A stretch of 64,000 nucleotides of DNA from Schizochytrium sp. CCTCC M209059 (lineage: Eukaryota > Sar > Bigyra > Thraustochytrida > Thraustochytriidae). A model generated the notes under the pieces. That model ran no database searches and was not told the origin of the DNA. It worked only from the letters and a program-made list of their open reading frames with translations. The stretch lies in contig KN805439.1 in NCBI GenBank assembly GCA_000818945.1, positions 108,614 through 172,613 of the forward strand, given 5' to 3'. Below, one piece after another: positions 38,516 through 47,804 of this stretch (position 1 is its first letter; the number at the start of each line of letters is the position of its first letter). The translations under genes and the position numbers were made by a program.

Positions 38516-39004
38516 CGTCTCTTCTGCTGCTCGCTGCTGCTGCTGCTCTTGCTTGCTTGCTTGCTTGCTCGCTCGCTCGCTCGACGGCGCGCGGCGCTCT
38601 TCGGCTTGGCTCGGCTCGACTCGAAGGGGGGGAGGCTCTGTTCTGTCGAGTCGATTGCGGTTTGCCTCTGCGCAGGCACTGGCGACGGCCGCGCCCTCTC
38701 TGCGTCAATAGATTTATCAATCAATCAATCTTTCCTTCGTTTGCCCCTGTTCATTCATTTCCTGGAAAGCCGCGTGTGCATTGCATTGCACTGCGCATGC
38801 ATGGTTAAAAATGATGACGTGAGTGCAATGCCGCACAGTGCAGAGGAGAGCAACGTGCCAGAGGTAGTAGTAGAGGAAGCGCTAGCGAGAAACTAACGAA
38901 CCAGTAGCCAGCTCAGCACGATCTGGCTGTGGCCACTGGCAGAGAGAATAGAATGGAGGAAGCAAAAGCAAGAAGGCCAAAGGAATAAGCAGCCACTGAC
39001 AGGC

Positions 39005-39053
<49 letters not shown>

Positions 39054-40597
39054 AGCAGCAACACCCTGTGGACCCGGACATTACGGCTGCACATCCGGGC
39101 GAAGGACGGCACGGGTTGCGCGGCATAAATACCTAGCCTGGGTCTTCACGCGCAAGGTTGGTGTTGAAGAGTGGCTTTTTTCCAAGGAGTGACGGCTTGG
39201 AAGGTTGGCTGGATGGCTGGCTGGCTTGGCTGGCTTGCTGGTTAGTTACATTGACAACAATCCGACAGCAATCAATAATTGGCCGCTGCGCTTCCACCTA
39301 CTCTGCTCTGCTCTGCTTCTGCTTCCGCAACCGCCTCCTGCCAGCCAGCCTGCCTGCCGCGCCGGCTGTGTCGTGTGCGATGGAGGAAAACCTGCTGCTG
39401 CAGTTGCGTTGGATCGTGGAGAGGCACAAGGCGTGGAAGGCCGTCTGAGTCAGGAGCTGCGTGAGGTGTTCTCTCAAAAGACCCAGTTCGTTAGTTCTGT
39501 TGAAGCCATTGCGTAAGCCGAGTCTTGTGCGCTCAAGTTGGTCGGTAGCAATCTATGACGCGATGACGAATCGATGATACTACAGAATGGACGGAGAAAT
39601 GAATGAATGATCCTGGTAGCCGCACCGCAGTGGCTGCTGCCGACCGACCTTGCGCAGCCGAAGACTTTTTAATTCCTTACAATCCAAACCTGCGAAAGAA
39701 GGGCATCCATCGTCTGCTCCTTGCCGTCGCAGAGCAAGTTATTGTGATTCTACTCCTCGAAACCAGCCGCAGCGAGGCTGCGGCCAGCTGCAGCGGTTTA
39801 GTGTGTGGTGATGCTGAGGAGGAGGACCAACGTTGCTGCCGTCCCGGGGCCGCGCGAACAGATCCGCGGTGACGTTCGCGCCGCAGGAAGAATTGCGTCG
39901 GGGCAACACGGGCCGCGAGAACGAGGAGACGGCGCGGAGTGTTTCCCCGCCGCAGCGTGACAGACTGGTATAGGAGGGAACGCGACGGAATCGCGGCCTG
40001 GCCTGGCGCGCGCCGTATTGGATGATGGGTGGCTCGCGGCCGGACCCGGCGCGCCCAATAGCCCCTTTTTGATCTTCCCTCAAAGAATACTAAAAAAAGT
40101 TGAAAATGAATGGGTCTTAGGCCGCTTCCAGGTGGCGGCGGTGCCGGTTAGGGTCGAGGCATCGCGGGTTAGGTTTGAGGCGAAGCGGCGATCTCCAGAC
40201 AGGCCTGAGCAGAAACAACGTGGCGGCGGCGGCGGCGGCGGCGAAGATGGTGTACGTGGGCGGCAGCGCGCGCGCGCAGAGGCCCTGGACAGGGGGGGGG
40301 GGGGGGGCAAACGGGCGCTGTGAACGGACCAAGGAGACTGGAGGTCGCTGGAGCAGGTGGGCGGTAAACATCGAGGACGCGAGTGACCGCCACCACCTGT
40401 AGACAAAAGAAAAAAAGAAGGAAAGACAACGGGCTCGCTCGCGTCGAGGCATTCGATTCGATGCAACGCGGCTTGCGTCAGGAAGTCCGTGCTGCGTGCA
40501 TCTTGCTCGCGTCCTGGGCGTCTCGCTAGCTGTCCTGGCAGGCAGTTTGCAAAGGTAGGATCTTTCGTTTTGCGGAATAAACTGACGAGATGAATGT
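38516..40597. other. 2.1-kb gene-poor region
   Basis: No gene is supported. (CTTG)n and (CTCG)n runs at 38548-38583 lie just before the aminotransferase start. (GCAA)n is at 39004-39051, and a 14-base G run is at about 40290-40307. A 22-codon ORF at 39379-39447 (MEENLLLQLRW...) is too short to judge. The SRP9 promoter must lie near the right end. Confidence 0.45.
39004..39051. repeat. (GCAA)n microsatellite, 12 units
   Basis: Pure GCAA/AAGC tetranucleotide run in the gene-poor region. The same motif class recurs at 21090, 32680, 36531 and 38550. Confidence 0.9.
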
Positions 40598-41050
40598 ATG
40601 AAAACGCACAGGCATATCGATAAAGTAGAAGAATTTGTCTTTCGCGCCAAAGAACTGGCGCTTAAACGCGGCGACGCCGTCCGCTACAACCTCAAGTATG
40701 TCAACAAACTCGGCCGCCTCGTAGCCAAGGTCACAGACGACCAGGTTTGCCTGACACACGAGACGGATGTGCGTGCGGAGATTTACGTTCTCAACGAGCT
40801 CACTGAGTGGTTCTTTTGCTCGTGCACGGGCGTCAAGCGCCCGCGCGTTGATAGTGGCGCAGAACTTCAGCTCGAAGGAGTGGACGAAAAGCTTGCGGCT
40901 GCCGCCGGCACGCCAGCAGACGCAAAGTCTAGCACATCTGCCGCGGCGACGACCGCAGCGGCGTCCTCGTCGTCTTCGTCACAACCAGCGGCCTCGACCG
41001 GCAGCAAAAACACCTCTACTAAGAAAAAGAAGAGCCGCAAGCGCAGGTGA
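40598..41050 (+). CDS. SRP9: signal recognition particle 9-kDa subunit (SRP9)
   Basis: Residues 1-70 fit the SRP9/SRP21 domain: VEEFVFRAKELALKRGDAVRYNLKY, then GRLVAKVTDDQVCLTHETD, closely matching the human VKVTDDLVCLVYKTD block. SRP9 pairs with SRP14 on the Alu end of SRP RNA and slows elongation. The C-terminal half (about 100-150) is Ala/Ser/Thr-rich and ends in a KKKKSRKRR basic tail, not typical of animal SRP9 but common in fungal SRP21. The ATG at 40598 is close to the domain start. Confidence 0.85.
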   Translation: MKTHRHIDKVEEFVFRAKELALKRGDAVRYNLKYVNKLGRLVAKVTDDQVCLTHETDVRAEIYVLNELTEWFFCSCTGVKRPRVDSGAELQLEGVDEKLAAAAGTPADAKSSTSAAATTAAASSSSSSQPAASTGSKNTSTKKKKSRKRR

Positions 41051-41621
41051 GGGATCTCCGTTGCTAGCTCGTGTGCATGGCAGCAGGGTGTCAGGCGAGC
41101 CATGTGAGTGATGGACCTCTTGCATTTCGCTCGGCAACCCTGCCCGTCATCTTTCTTCAATATCGTTGCTGCATCTATTAGTTGTTACTCGCAGGATGGT
41201 TCTGGAACGGTCATGCTGCGGGCCGAGTCGGCATGTGGGTCAGGCCGAACGCATCGCGCGCGACCCAAAGAGGCCCTTGGTGGGGCCGCGGGTCGCTTTC
41301 CAAGATACAAAACGTACTTTGAAAACACATGTTTCTATTTTTTTGTTCTGGGTTCCGTCGTACCATGCATGGTGGACAGCCTGTCCGGATCTTGATCTGC
41401 ACCAATGTAAAAACAGCAATAGCAGTGTAGTAACTTTTTCTTTCGTTGGAAAAAGCTCATTTGCTTCTCTTTTTTTTAATAATGAAAAATCATCAGTCAC
41501 TGAGCTTTGTTTTCGGAAAGACACGACAGAGCGGAAACAACGAAAGCAAAATGTGTTGTGAACTACAAAACGTCAAGGGTTGAGTAGGAATATACAAGAC
41601 AGAGGCCCAGGCGCCTTTTCC
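41051..41621. other. convergent spacer, SRP9 / PA-TM-RING
   Basis: No coding signal. The right half (41300-41560) is AT-richer, as expected for 3' UTRs. No clear repeats. Confidence 0.45.
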
Positions 41622-43049
41622 TCAGGCATCAATCTGCATGAAATACAGCAGCATTGAGCCCGTGGCGATGGCAATGACACCAGCCAGAATGATAGCCACT
41701 GATCGCGAAGAGTCGTCCGTTCCGCTCGTTGCATCTGAAGCGGCAATCTCATCCAGCGAGCGCGCGTCGCCCGATGGAAGAATGCTTTGCTTACAAATCG
41801 GGCAAAGCGATGACTTGTGAATCAGCCACGGTTCAATGCACTCCTTGTGGTAGCCATGCCCGCATGGCAAAACGGTGAGCTTCTCACCATCCTCAAAGTC
41901 ACAGATACAAATGACACAATTGTCGCATGCAAAATAGTCGGTAATGCCGCCCCCCGTGGAGCACGACGCTGCAGACGAGGACGGTGGCCCGGCAGCATCG
42001 TTGCCGCTCGCATCACTCGAGCATGCGGACGAGGAAGAGCCCGCAATTTCGACCTCAACCTCGTCCAGAGGTACGCGGTGATGGCCTGGATGCCGAGGAT
42101 GACAATCCTCCTGCGCGCCCGTTCGTGTCGCGCCCATGTCCACCAACGCAAGCTCGCCGCCCACAGGCTTGACCTCGTCATCAAGCGTGGGCACTTGCTC
42201 ATACTTGCCCGCGCTCGCACCGTGGCCAGATGCTATTGCTCCTGACGAAGATTGTGCTACAGCGCCGCTGGCATTGGTGTTATCGTTGTCGTCGTCGCGA
42301 GAGACTACAATCGGATCGAGGTCGCCCTCAATAGCCGCCTCGGACCCTGCGGCACGGTACACTCGCGTCGGTAGCTTGCGCACCACCTCGAGCCTGCGAC
42401 GCCGCGCCATACGGAGCCGGACCCAGTTGACCAGATAAAAGATGGCAATGATGGACCAGAGCACCAAGAGCAGTTGGAGCAAGAAAAAGATGGAGTTCAT
42501 GAACCCCGGAGTCTCGTCAAAGAGCGCCGGATCAAACTCATCAGTTCCATTGATGGTCACAAAGACTTCGTCCTCTGTCTCATCCAACAGCTGGAAGAGT
42601 CCCTCTGCTGACATGAACGAGGTAAAGATGGCGGGAATGAATATTTCGGCCGCGTCCTCCTCACTGTCGGCCGACATGTGAACAAGGGTGTACCCGTCGA
42701 GGGGAGGGTCTTTATTATACACGACAATTCCGGTGGCCCCGCTGCTTTGCGCTTTGTATACCTTGTCAACAAAACGGCATCGCCCGCGCGGAACAAAGGC
42801 GATTTTTCCATTCATACTTTCCACGGTCGAATCCACGTCGCACAGAAAGGGATCTTCGTCCGCACCCGTGTCGTAGAGCTGACCAGTCACACCTTCTTCA
42901 CCCGCATATCGTGGGCCGAACGAAGCAGGCATGTGCTTGTAGCTCAAGCAGCACGGCTTTTGCACAAGAAGTGCTTCAGTTTGCAGCCCGAGGGTAGCCA
43001 AGCATACGGCCGCAGCAGCGAATGCCGCGTGTCTTCTTGAAGATCTCAT
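41622..43049 (-). CDS. PA-TM-RING-H2 E3 ubiquitin ligase
   Basis: From ATG at 43047-43049 (MRSSRRHAAFAAAAVCLATL, a signal peptide) the protein has 475 residues. A protease-associated domain (about 60-185, with GKIAFVPRGRCRFVDKV and ATGIVVYNKD) is followed by a membrane helix (MNSIFFLLQLLLVLWSIIAI) and a basic stop-transfer RMARRRR. After a disordered acidic/Ser-rich stretch comes a RING-H2 finger: CVIC..PCGHGYHKECIEPW..CPIC. A second hydrophobic helix at the C-terminus (SVAIILAGVIAIATGSMLLY) is unusual for the RNF13/GRAIL class. Such ligases act in endosomes or vacuole sorting. The frame is open to 43145, but the signal peptide favours the later start. Confidence 0.92.
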   Translation of the reverse strand: MRSSRRHAAFAAAAVCLATLGLQTEALLVQKPCCLSYKHMPASFGPRYAGEEGVTGQLYDTGADEDPFLCDVDSTVESMNGKIAFVPRGRCRFVDKVYKAQSSGATGIVVYNKDPPLDGYTLVHMSADSEEDAAEIFIPAIFTSFMSAEGLFQLLDETEDEVFVTINGTDEFDPALFDETPGFMNSIFFLLQLLLVLWSIIAIFYLVNWVRLRMARRRRLEVVRKLPTRVYRAAGSEAAIEGDLDPIVVSRDDDNDNTNASGAVAQSSSGAIASGHGASAGKYEQVPTLDDEVKPVGGELALVDMGATRTGAQEDCHPRHPGHHRVPLDEVEVEIAGSSSSACSSDASGNDAAGPPSSSAASCSTGGGITDYFACDNCVICICDFEDGEKLTVLPCGHGYHKECIEPWLIHKSSLCPICKQSILPSGDARSLDEIAASDATSGTDDSSRSVAIILAGVIAIATGSMLLYFMQIDA

Positions 43050-43254
43050 CCTTCTTTCGCTGCAACAGTGGGTTTCGCGCAAAGAGAGGGCGATAACTGT
43101 CGGCGCGAAGGCGCTTTGTTGGCCAACGTACGCAAAGGGGAACACCCGGCCTGCCGACGTTCGTCACGTCCTCCTTGCGCTGCGTCACGGACCGAGTCGA
43201 ATGGCCGAAGCGGTGTGCTCGCTCGGCCTCGCTGGCGCAAGAGCGAGCGAAGGA

Positions 43255-43292
<38 letters not shown>

Positions 43293-43950
43293 AGACGCGA
43301 CGCCACGGTTCGTGGCGCAGCGCGGCCCAGCACGGCGTCCTGCGGCGACCGGGCGAGGCGGCGCGCGAGGGCCGGCTCTGGATCAGAGTTCGGAGTCTGT
43401 CGCTGTCCTCGAGCACGCACGCGGCGTTGGGACAATTTATAGACCATCGTAGGGACAAAATTATCGCCCGTACTGCTCGCGATACGGCCGGCGCTAGAGA
43501 ACTCTCGCTCCGGTGCCGCTGTCGCTGTCGCTGCCAGCGACAACTCCGTGCCCCTCGCACGTGCACGCAGTCTCGACAGAGCCAGCGGTGCCGCCACGCT
43601 GGCTGGCCGTGGTGCTCGATTGGTGTACGTACAGGTCGGAGAAACAGGGTGTGCACCGACCGAGGGGCACCCGCACGGATGTGACCGTTCGACGAGCCCG
43701 AGCTCGGACCTGGACTTGGCCAAGGGTGCCTTGGGCCGAGGCGAACAATGACGCGAGGAAGCGTGGCGACCGGACGCGCGCGCGAAGCAGGGGGGGGGAG
43801 GGGGAAGGTCGTGGTTGACGGAGGCTCGGGCGCGAGCTCGATCGCAACCTTGGGCGAGACTAGCCGAAGGGACGGTTTTCCTCAGGGGGGAAAGCTTAGC
43901 ACGAACGTGAGCTTGGAATTGAAGGAAAGGAAAAAAGCTTGTGCAGCGAC
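43050..43950. promoter_or_regulatory. divergent spacer, RING ligase / DYNC2I2
   Basis: About 900 bp of GC-rich sequence between divergent starts. A (GC)n run followed by (GA)n lies at 43256-43294. Open frames here are composition artefacts. Confidence 0.45.
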
Positions 43951-45756
43951 ATGCTGCGCTTCGAGGACGCGGACGGCGACTGTGTGACGATCGCTAGCAC
44001 GTGGAAGGCCGAGCAGCGGGCAAAAGAACGGGATCGCGATGTTCAGGTCGGCCCCGTCGACACATACCATGTCGCAACGCAGAGTGTGACGTACGCCGAT
44101 GCGGACATGCAAACGAATTTCGAAAACGAGGACATGCCTGAATCGAAGAGCAGCAGCAACGAGGAGGACATTGACGAAAACCGCCACGAAGAAAAGAAAG
44201 AAAATGCTCACGGTCCCGAGGCCGACGAGGACGACATGGCAGCCTGGCTCGCACGCACGCTGCATGATATTGGGGACGAACTTGATCGCAGAGAGACACC
44301 TCAAATGCGCGAGGCGGTCCCAAGCTTCGTGCGCGCTGATCCCTCTCATGGCACTGAGAATCTTGGGCAAAGAAGGGAAGGCCAAGTGTATTGCACGATT
44401 GCAAGACCCATGGGCTCGCTGGAAGAGGCCGATGATCTTGGATGTACCAGCGTCTCGTGGAATGCCACTGGATCCCGCGTGGTGGCCTCGTACGGAAGGT
44501 TTGACAACTATGGATGGTGTGCGCACCGTGGGTCTGTGTGCCTATGGCACGCTTTTGACAAGGACCCCGAGGAACTCTCCAACGCGCCCCCCGATTTTCG
44601 CTTCGAGGTGGAGTGCGGTGTCATGTGTGCCCAGGCGCACCCGACACGACCTTCAATCGTTGCCGCCGGCAGCTTTAACGGCGAGATTTTGGTGTTAGAC
44701 TTTAATCAGGATGACCCACTGGTGGCGTGCTCGCGTATCGACGCATACTGTCATCGAGAGCCAGTCATGCAAGTTCGTTGGATTCCGCACGCGGGTGCAG
44801 AGGGAGACTACCTCTTGGCGTCAGTCAGTGCAGAGGGCCGGGTACTCGTATGGTCGCCTTTTAGCACACTTTCGGGGCCCTTGCAAGGCATTGTGCTCGC
44901 GAGCGAGGCCCGTGCAAAGCGAACGCTTGGAGGAATCACGCTCGATCTTTGTAGAGCCAATGGACAAGGTGCACTCACCTTTCTCGTTGGATCCGAGGGC
45001 GGTGCCTTGTGTAGGTGCAGTGCGCGCCCCATGCCTGACCTGGCGCGCGGACCCAAGGCGCGTGCGAGTCTTGGGTTGCGCTCAAGCAAATGGTCTGCGG
45101 ATGCCCAGGATGTGCTCTTGGCAGCCGAGCCTAAAGATCGCGCGGTGCTCAAGCAGAACGCAGAGCGGCACGCGGAGCTCGAAAATATCGGTCAGATTGA
45201 TGCGGCGGCCCTTTACGAGGCATCTCGTGCCGAGCACTACATGTATCGAGGCGGCGTTCGCTTCAAGTATCAGCCGCATGTCGGGCCTGTCCACGCTGTA
45301 GCGTGCTCTCCCTTTCACCGAAATGCGTTCTTGTCCTGCGGCGCTGACGGGCATTTGCGGCTGTATTCGCTGTTGGAGCGTGGGCCGGTGCTTGACCTCA
45401 CTCCGCGTGTGGCTGCCGCGCACGGTCTCTTTGGAGTGGCATGGTCTCCACATCGGCCAGCCGTATTTGCAACATGTTCCAGTGCAGGCAAGGTCTTTGT
45501 TTATGATCTCACGCAATCTGAGGACGCACCGGTGGCTGTGGTGCAGGCTGCCAAGGACGGCAAGACGGCCTTGCAAAGTCTGGCCTTTAATGGGCGTACG
45601 CGCGGTTTTGTGGCATGCGGTGACGCTGCAGGTCAGGTGTCGATTCTCAAATTGCCTTGGAAGCTGTCCAATCGACAACCCGTTGACAAGACCGTCCTTG
45701 ATGTGACCATGTTTTCCTCCTCTTCTTCAACTTTAGCATCAGTAGCAGCACGGTGA
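43951..45756 (+). CDS. DYNC2I2: dynein-2 intermediate chain WDR34/DYNC2I2
   Basis: From ATG at 43951 (MLRFEDADGD) the protein has 601 residues. The acidic N-terminus (about 1-140) is followed by a WD40 propeller. The blocks GCTSVSWNATGSRVVASYGR, VASAG-like AAGSFNGEILVLD, VHAVACSPFHRNAFLSCGADG and FGVAWSPHRPAVFATCSS match human WDR34 (CSPFHRNLFLSAGTDGH). DYNC2I2 is an intermediate chain of the dynein-2 motor that returns intraflagellar-transport trains, so the organism should form flagella. The first open codon at 43939 is TTG, not used. Gene is complete and intronless. Confidence 0.9.
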   Translation: MLRFEDADGDCVTIASTWKAEQRAKERDRDVQVGPVDTYHVATQSVTYADADMQTNFENEDMPESKSSSNEEDIDENRHEEKKENAHGPEADEDDMAAWLARTLHDIGDELDRRETPQMREAVPSFVRADPSHGTENLGQRREGQVYCTIARPMGSLEEADDLGCTSVSWNATGSRVVASYGRFDNYGWCAHRGSVCLWHAFDKDPEELSNAPPDFRFEVECGVMCAQAHPTRPSIVAAGSFNGEILVLDFNQDDPLVACSRIDAYCHREPVMQVRWIPHAGAEGDYLLASVSAEGRVLVWSPFSTLSGPLQGIVLASEARAKRTLGGITLDLCRANGQGALTFLVGSEGGALCRCSARPMPDLARGPKARASLGLRSSKWSADAQDVLLAAEPKDRAVLKQNAERHAELENIGQIDAAALYEASRAEHYMYRGGVRFKYQPHVGPVHAVACSPFHRNAFLSCGADGHLRLYSLLERGPVLDLTPRVAAAHGLFGVAWSPHRPAVFATCSSAGKVFVYDLTQSEDAPVAVVQAAKDGKTALQSLAFNGRTRGFVACGDAAGQVSILKLPWKLSNRQPVDKTVLDVTMFSSSSSTLASVAAR

Positions 45757-46111
45757 ATCACCATTGCCATCATAAATTTGTTACTTTTCTCGTTGCCAAG
45801 TCGATGCCGCCATGGGTAGCTAGCTTTATGAAGTGGTTATCATCATCGCCATCATTAAGACTTTATTAATGGGCCTTCCTGACTTTTGTCTTTTGTCATT
45901 TCCACGGTGGCGTGGGCAAGATATTTAAAAAAAAAACAAAAAACGTTTGAATGTTTTGTAATTGGCTCGTTCTCTCCGGTTTACCTTACGTTCGTTGACA
46001 GAAAAGGAGAGAATAAGGATCGTTTTGCGGCGGGTCGAGGGCAAGTCGACTCGAGCTCGAGGATAAGAAGGCGAAAGAGATTGGTGGATCGATAGGAATA
46101 GGCAAGATCCC
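45757..46111. other. convergent 3'-UTR spacer, DYNC2I2 / UBL
   Basis: AT-rich compared with the genes. Includes a poly-A run at about 45926-45937 and TCATCATCGCCATCATTAA at 45839. No coding signal. Confidence 0.45.
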
Positions 46112-46684
46112 TCACTTTTTTGATGTCTTTGACTCCGCGAGCCACGTTTTGTCATCGCCAAGATCGACCTGTACATAGAGACCTGCGCTACTGCGATCTT
46201 CAAAATCGCTCAAGGATAGCGGATCGAGCATGACCCGACCTCGGTAGCGAAGCGTCTAAAAGTGCTAAATGGTGAGCTGTCATGTTCCTCAGTGGTGAAG
46301 CGAGTCAATGGGGAAAAAGAAATAGAAAGAAAGAGGAAGGCAACGTACAATGTTTTGCATTTCGAAATCGAATTCGGCCGAGAGGTGCGCCTTGAGCACC
46401 TCAACCGTCTGGCCCATCTTGAAGATATTCTCCGCAACGCTTCCGTCCGGAAACTCAAAGACGACCTGCGTCTCCTGCTCAGTGGGCAGGTCAGCGCGCG
46501 AGCTGTCTTCCGGGGAAGCCGGCTGGCACGCATCGAAGGTGCCGTGGTAGCCGTCGTCGCCGTGGTGTCCGCACTCTGCAATGTTGAGCTGCAGACTCCG
46601 CTGCAGCTCGTCGCCGTCGCCCTTGATGCCGCGTCCGCTTCCCCCGCGCACGGGGCTGCACGCGAGCTTGCTCTCGCGGTCCAT
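46112..46684 (-). CDS. ubiquitin-like-domain protein, two exons
   Basis: Exon 1 (46684-46349) and exon 2 (46255-46112) give 159 residues. The N-terminal 70 residues are polar and unrecognised (contain GHHGDDGYHGTFDAC). From residue 72 is a ubiquitin-like fold: TQVVFEFPDGSVAENIFKMG, VEVLKAHLSAEFDFEMQNI, then across the splice junction TLRYRGRVMLDPLSLSDFE, and a final strand GLYVQVDL. The order of strands, the central helix and the LxDxxxLSD turn match ubiquitin. Joining at the intron restores this fold in phase 0. There is no C-terminal Gly-Gly, so it is a UBL domain protein rather than a modifier. The exact family is not recognised. Confidence 0.8.
46256..46348 (-). other. spliceosomal intron of UBL gene
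   Basis: The donor ATT|GTACGTTG starts at 46348 and the acceptor TTTTAG|ACGC ends at 46256, 93 nt. Pyrimidine tract CTTCCTCTTTCTTTC follows the donor. Reading through would end 18 codons later without finishing the ubiquitin fold. Confidence 0.82.
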
Positions 46685-46996
46685 GCTCCGTGCCGAGCCG
46701 AGGCCGGGCGCGAGAGCGAGCAGGGCGTTTGGTGGGTGGGTAAGGTTGGTGGGTAAGTTTGGTGGGCAAGCCAGGCAGCCGGCCAGCGAGCCAGGAATCC
46801 ACGCACGACCAATCGATCGAGACAGCCGGCGAGCTCCCCGTTTGCCCGTGCCGGCCGCGCGTCCGCCGCAGCCGCGGCCAGCTGAGAGCGCTCTCCCGCC
46901 CAGCTCCCGAGACCGTTTCGTCCGAGTGGCGCGAGCGCACACCCTGGTTCCAGATGTTCTACACGTGCCGATGCGTCATCGATTTCCCGCCCGCTC
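46685..46996. other. upstream region of UBL gene
   Basis: GC-rich, with GGTGGGT/TTGGTGGG repeats at 46728-46765. No gene; probably promoter and leader of the UBL gene. Confidence 0.4.
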
Positions 46997-47584
46997 GGCT
47001 CTGCTCTGCTTTGCTCTGCTCTGCTCTGCTCTGCTCTGCTCTGCTCTGCTCTGCTCTGCTCTGCTCTGCTCTGCTCTGCTCTGCTCTGCTCTGCTCTGCT
47101 CTGCTCTGCTCTGCTCTGCTCTGCTCTGCTCTGCTCTGCTCTGCTCTGCTCTGCTCTGCTCTGCTCTGCTCTGCTCTGCTCTGCTCTGCTCTGCTCTGCT
47201 CTGCTCTGCTCTGCTCTGCTCTGCTCTGCTCTGCTCTGCTCTGCTCTGCTCTGCTCTGCTCTGCTCTGCTCTGCTCTGCTCTGCTCTGCTCTGCTCTGCT
47301 CTGCTCTGCTCTGCTCTGCTCTGCTCTGCTCTGCTCTGCTCTGCTCTGCTCTGCTCTGCTCTGCTCTGCTCTGCTCTGCTCTGCTCTGCTCTGCTCTGCT
47401 CTGCTCTGCTCTGCTCTGCTCTGCTCTGCTCTGCTCTGCTCTGCTCTGCTCTGCTCTGCTCTGCTCTGCTCTGCTCTGCTCTGCTCTGCTCTGCTCTGCT
47501 CTGCTCTGCTCTGCTCTGCTCTGCTCTGCTCTGCTCTGCTCTGCTCTGCTCTGCTCTGCTCTGCTCTGCTCTGCTCTGCTCTGC
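46997..47584. repeat. (CTCTG)n pentanucleotide satellite, at least 115 units
   Basis: From 46997 to the assembly gap the sequence is a CTCTG pentamer array with a single early variant (TTTGC, about 47010). It runs straight into the Ns, so the true array is longer than shown. Several frames stay open (ALLCS or RAEQS repeats); they are artefacts. Confidence 0.97.
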
Positions 47585-47721
47585 NNNNNNNNNNNNNNNN
47601 NNNNNNNNNNNNNNNNNNNNNNNNNNNNNNNNNNNNNNNNNNNNNNNNNNNNNNNNNNNNNNNNNNNNNNNNNNNNNNNNNNNNNNNNNNNNNNNNNNNN
47701 NNNNNNNNNNNNNNNNNNNNN
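47585..47721. other. assembly gap (137 N)
   Basis: A run of 137 undetermined bases follows the CTCTG array, almost surely where the array could not be spanned. Sequence resumes 84 bp before the patatin gene start, so part of that promoter may be missing. Confidence 0.98.
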
Positions 47722-47804
47722 CGGAGGCGAGCAGAGCCGAAGCCGGGGCGCGCGGCGCGGCAGGGCGGGAGCAGGAGCGGGGGCGGGAGCGGGGCGGGCG
47801 GGAG

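Noticed and set aside
39379..39447. A 22-codon ORF (MEENLLLQLRW)
   Set aside because: Too short and isolated to judge; no splice partner was found.
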